A DNA stretch of 54,732 nucleotides, from assembly GCA_027031495.1 (NCBI GenBank), contig JALVQA010000001.1, positions 1 through 54,732 of the forward strand, given 5' to 3'. This stretch comes from Candidatus Moraniibacteriota bacterium. GTDB lineage: Bacteria; Patescibacteriota; Minisyncoccia; Moranbacterales; GCA-2747515. The notes beneath the pieces were generated by a model. The model saw only the letters and a list, made by a program, of their open reading frames with translations. It did no database searches and had not been told where the DNA came from. Made by a program: the position numbers and the translations under genes. Below, in pieces: positions 52,835-54,732 of the stretch (positions within the stretch are counted from its first letter, which is position 1; the number at the start of each line of letters is the position of its first letter).

Positions 52835-53550
52835 TTGCGCGTATTTTGCATATTATCGCCGATTTCATTGCACCAAAACGTTGCATGTGTTGCGACACTT
52901 ATGATACGTGGTTGTGCGCCACCTGTTGCGCTGGTCTTGTGATGCGCGCCGATCAAGTTTGTTGGCATTGCAAAAAGACACCAACGCCATATGGCAATCT
53001 CTGCACATATTGTCGTGGTGCATCACCACTGCGCAGTATTTTCGTTGCAACATCGCACACTGGTGAGCAAAAGCGCCTTCTTTCACACCTCATTCACTCT
53101 TACAAATACCATTTTATTGCAGAACTTTCTGAGCCACTCGGCACAATTCTCTCACATAACATTTCACAAGCACCGCTTCCTATTCCGGATATGATTATAC
53201 CAGTACCACTTCATCCACGACGATTACGATGGCGTGGTTTCAATCAGTCTGAGCTTTTGGCACGTGCTGTTCCGCATCGTCTCGCACACCATCTTTCAAT
53301 CCCCATCAAAAACAATCTTCTTGCACGCACGCGCTACACACGACCTCAAGTTACCGCTACACAGCGCACAAAACGCATCAATAACCTTCGCAATGCGTTT
53401 GTACTCATAAATGAAAAAGCAGTAAAAAGAAAACGCATCCTTCTCGTTGATGATGTTGCTACGACAGGAGCGACACTCACAGAATGTGCCCACACTCTCA
53501 AACAAGCCGGTGCGGCATCTATCGACGCGATTGTTCTCTCACGTGGATAG
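52831..53550 (+). CDS. comF: ComF family phosphoribosyltransferase-like protein
   Basis: A 239-residue protein. The N-terminal zinc-finger region has four CxxC pairs (CMCC, CATC, CWHC, CTYC), followed by a phosphoribosyltransferase fold: MIIPVPLHPRRLRWRGFNQSELLARAV and the PRPP loop ILLVDDVATTGATLTECA. ComF proteins act in DNA uptake by natural transformation and can also be needed for genome maintenance; in CPR bacteria they usually accompany type IV pili and ComEC. The ATG overlaps the clpC stop by 4 nt (ATGA), so it is translationally coupled to a stress gene. Confidence 0.93.
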   Translation: MIARILHIIADFIAPKRCMCCDTYDTWLCATCCAGLVMRADQVCWHCKKTPTPYGNLCTYCRGASPLRSIFVATSHTGEQKRLLSHLIHSYKYHFIAELSEPLGTILSHNISQAPLPIPDMIIPVPLHPRRLRWRGFNQSELLARAVPHRLAHHLSIPIKNNLLARTRYTRPQVTATQRTKRINNLRNAFVLINEKAVKRKRILLVDDVATTGATLTECAHTLKQAGAASIDAIVLSRG

Positions 53551-53563
53551 TTCTTGCGTTGCG

Positions 53564-54061
53564 TCAAATCAAAAAGCGACGCTTATTGGCACTCATATTT
53601 GTAAAGCTATCAAGCTCATCTAATAGAGAACTGCTTGTTGACTCTTCAAATGCAACGCCTTCTACACGACATCCGGCGCTATTTTGAATGTATTTAACCA
53701 ATGGCACATAATCGCCGTCACCAGAAACAAGAACAATAACATCAACGTGTTGAGAAAGTTTTATGGCGTCAACCGCAATACCAACATCCCAATCTCCCTT
53801 TTTTGCACCGTCGGCAAAAACTTGCAATGCCTTTGTTTTTACTTCGTAACCAACGCCTTCTAGCGCTTCAAAAAATTTCTCTTCCATGCCTTCAGTTGTA
53901 ACAATGCCGTACGCAAGCGCACGAATTAACTGTCTATTATTTGTTGCTGTAAGAAGAACATTTTTGAAATTGACTTTTTTGTTGTATAGTACTCGCGCTG
54001 TGTAGTAAAGATTCTGGATATCCACAAACACAGCAACACGTTGTTCGCTAAAATAATGCAT
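53564..54061 (-). CDS. NYN domain protein (LabA/DUF88 family)
   Basis: A 165-residue PIN-like nuclease-fold protein: RVAVFVDIQNLYYTAR (first Asp), KKGDWDVGIAVDAIKLS (Asp cluster), VIVLVSGDGDYVPLVKYIQ (Asp-Gly-Asp) and CRVEGVAFEESTSSSLLDELDSF. The acidic residues that bind metal in NYN ribonucleases are present, so RNA cleavage is likely, though LabA-type members are poorly characterised. It lies downstream of rpsO and converges on comF with a 13-bp gap. No SD. Confidence 0.92.
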   Translation of the reverse strand: MHYFSEQRVAVFVDIQNLYYTARVLYNKKVNFKNVLLTATNNRQLIRALAYGIVTTEGMEEKFFEALEGVGYEVKTKALQVFADGAKKGDWDVGIAVDAIKLSQHVDVIVLVSGDGDYVPLVKYIQNSAGCRVEGVAFEESTSSSLLDELDSFTNMSANKRRFLI

Positions 54062-54081
54062 ATTTTTTCTGCGAAAGTAAT

Positions 54082-54103
54082 AAAAGCCGCATGTGCGACT
54101 TTT
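54082..54103 (-). terminator. Terminator-like hairpin after rpsO
   Basis: Minus-strand AAAAGTCGC, loop ACAT, GCGGCTTTT, then ATTAC. The U-tract is part of the stem. It lies between the rpsO stop and the NYN gene. Confidence 0.6.
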
Positions 54104-54107
54104 AAAA

Positions 54108-54374
54108 CTACTCCTTTAAACCAAGTTTTTTTACAAGTGCTTTATATTTCTTCTCGTCTTTTGCCTTCAAATATTCCATAAGTCGACGGCGCTTTGACAC
54201 CATCTTCAATAGACCGCGACGTGAATGATAGTCGTGAATATTTTTCTTGAGATGTTGCGTCAACCTCTTAATGCGCTGCGTAAACAGTGCAATCTGATAT
54301 TCAGGTGATCCTGTATCGGAATCATGACGACGCACATCGCGCGTCGCACTTATCTTTTGTCGCTTCGTTAACAT
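54108..54374 (-). CDS. rpsO: 30S ribosomal protein S15
   Basis: An 88-residue ribosomal protein that binds 16S rRNA early in 30S assembly. Motifs: [39 protein letters not shown] and [20 protein letters not shown], all standard for S15; the length matches the family (88-89). The frame continues to 54425, but ATG 54374 gives the correct N-terminus ([12 protein letters not shown]). A short hairpin (TGGCT/AGCCA) lies in its leader. No SD. Confidence 0.98.
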   Translation of the reverse strand: MLTKRQKISATRDVRRHDSDTGSPEYQIALFTQRIKRLTQHLKKNIHDYHSRRGLLKMVSKRRRLMEYLKAKDEKKYKALVKKLGLKE

Positions 54375-54448
54375 AAACTTTTTTGCAATACAATCGTATG
54401 GCTTATAGCCACTACCATTGTACACTTAAAAAATTACCCCTCGCACCG

Positions 54449-54477
54449 ATTGTAACAGAATTATGCAATTTGCGCAA
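54449..54477 (-). promoter_or_regulatory. rpsO promoter
   Basis: Minus-strand TTGCGC (54477-54472), 17-nt spacer, TACAAT (54454-54449). The leader would be about 65-70 nt. Confidence 0.55.
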
Positions 54478-54510
54478 TATATTTACTGTATACAATTACT
54501 ACCTATATCA

Positions 54511-54540
54511 ATGACACTCTATTGCCAACAATGCTATAAT
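54511..54540 (+). promoter_or_regulatory. Promoter of right-edge gene
   Basis: ATGACA (54511-54516), 18-nt spacer, perfect TATAAT (54535-54540). The start would be near 54547, only about 20 nt before the ATG at 54567. Confidence 0.6.
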
Positions 54541-54566
54541 ACAAACAAACACTAACACCTATCTCC

Positions 54567-54732
54567 ATGAGCGAACCCCACTTCCCACAACCACCATCAC
54601 ACACCGATCGTCCGCCACACCTCCTCGGTTCTGACGGAAAGCCACTTGATAATGCCGATGATGTGCACCTCATTCTACCGGAGAATGTGCGTGATCATGA
54701 TCACGTACACCTTGTTAACCGTACAGGCACAC
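54567..54732 (+). CDS. Unknown gene, N-terminus only, cut by window end
   Basis: From the ATG at 54567 the frame stays open to the right edge (55 codons). The visible part begins SEPHFPQPPSHTDRPPHLLG and is rich in Pro, His and Asp, so it is probably disordered; no domain can be named. A perfect -10 box just upstream and the absence of any other open frame support a real gene. No SD and a very short leader. Confidence 0.6.
   Translation, partial: MSEPHFPQPPSHTDRPPHLLGSDGKPLDNADDVHLILPENVRDHDHVHLVNRTGT

Overview
The window looks like a chromosomal segment of a small-genome bacterium of the Candidate Phyla Radiation (Patescibacteria), most likely a Parcubacteria/Paceibacteria-type lineage. This is inferred from gene content and style: short intergenic gaps, most genes lacking a Shine-Dalgarno (SD) sequence, a VanW protein, a LysM-M23 peptidase, a CofE-type ligase in a folate cluster, and small membrane proteins of unknown function. 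No 16S rRNA is present, so the lineage is not proven. The standard code fits: TGA ends several genes, including folA and clpC.

Layout. 1-5.2 kb (minus): recO (runs off the left edge), an unknown nuclease-like protein, and ileS behind a complete-looking T-box riboswitch with its own promoter and terminator; then mscL. 5.2-12.3 kb: an accessory stretch with a PP2C-like (possibly inactive) phosphatase, a small unknown, an AstE-type hydrolase facing a pre-ATP-grasp ligase tail to tail, rnhB, a small membrane protein and a transglutaminase-like/TPR protein. 12.4-15.9 kb: dnaE. 16-20.5 kb (minus): a tightly overlapping dTMP/folate operon (CYTH protein, unknown, dcd, thyA, CofE-like ligase, folA, P-loop nucleotide kinase). 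20.6-23.8 kb: a GC-rich island with a lipoprotein, six palindromic repeats and an NhaD antiporter. 24.3-31.1 kb (minus): glutaredoxin, thioredoxin reductase, rpiB, rpe, a nucleotidyltransferase, zwf, gnd and pgl, which couple the oxidative pentose phosphate pathway (NADPH source) to thiol reduction (NADPH use). 31.3-33.8 kb: a UbiA prenyltransferase between two related, internally duplicated membrane proteins. 33.9 kb: tRNA-Arg(TCG). 34-40 kb: an unknown gene with a strong promoter, vanW, hsp20, a LysM-M23 peptidase and uvrB. 40-46.6 kb: alpha-glucan metabolism (phosphorylase, glycosyltransferase, GH57, GH13). 46.6-53.6 kb: a CPA2 antiporter, groEL with a perfect CIRCE operator, a divergent clpC-like gene and comF. 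53.6-54.7 kb: NYN-domain protein, rpsO, and the start of an unknown gene running off the right edge.

Strongest signals for follow-up: (1) the ileS T-box, with an apparently very short Stem I but a transcriptional terminator; (2) the UbiA/duplicated membrane protein cluster; (3) the dTMP/folate operon, whose content suggests jobs for its CofE-like and kinase genes; (4) a split in translation signals, with strong SD sequences concentrated on accessory genes while core genes have almost none. No CRISPR array, insertion sequence, rRNA or replication origin was seen.
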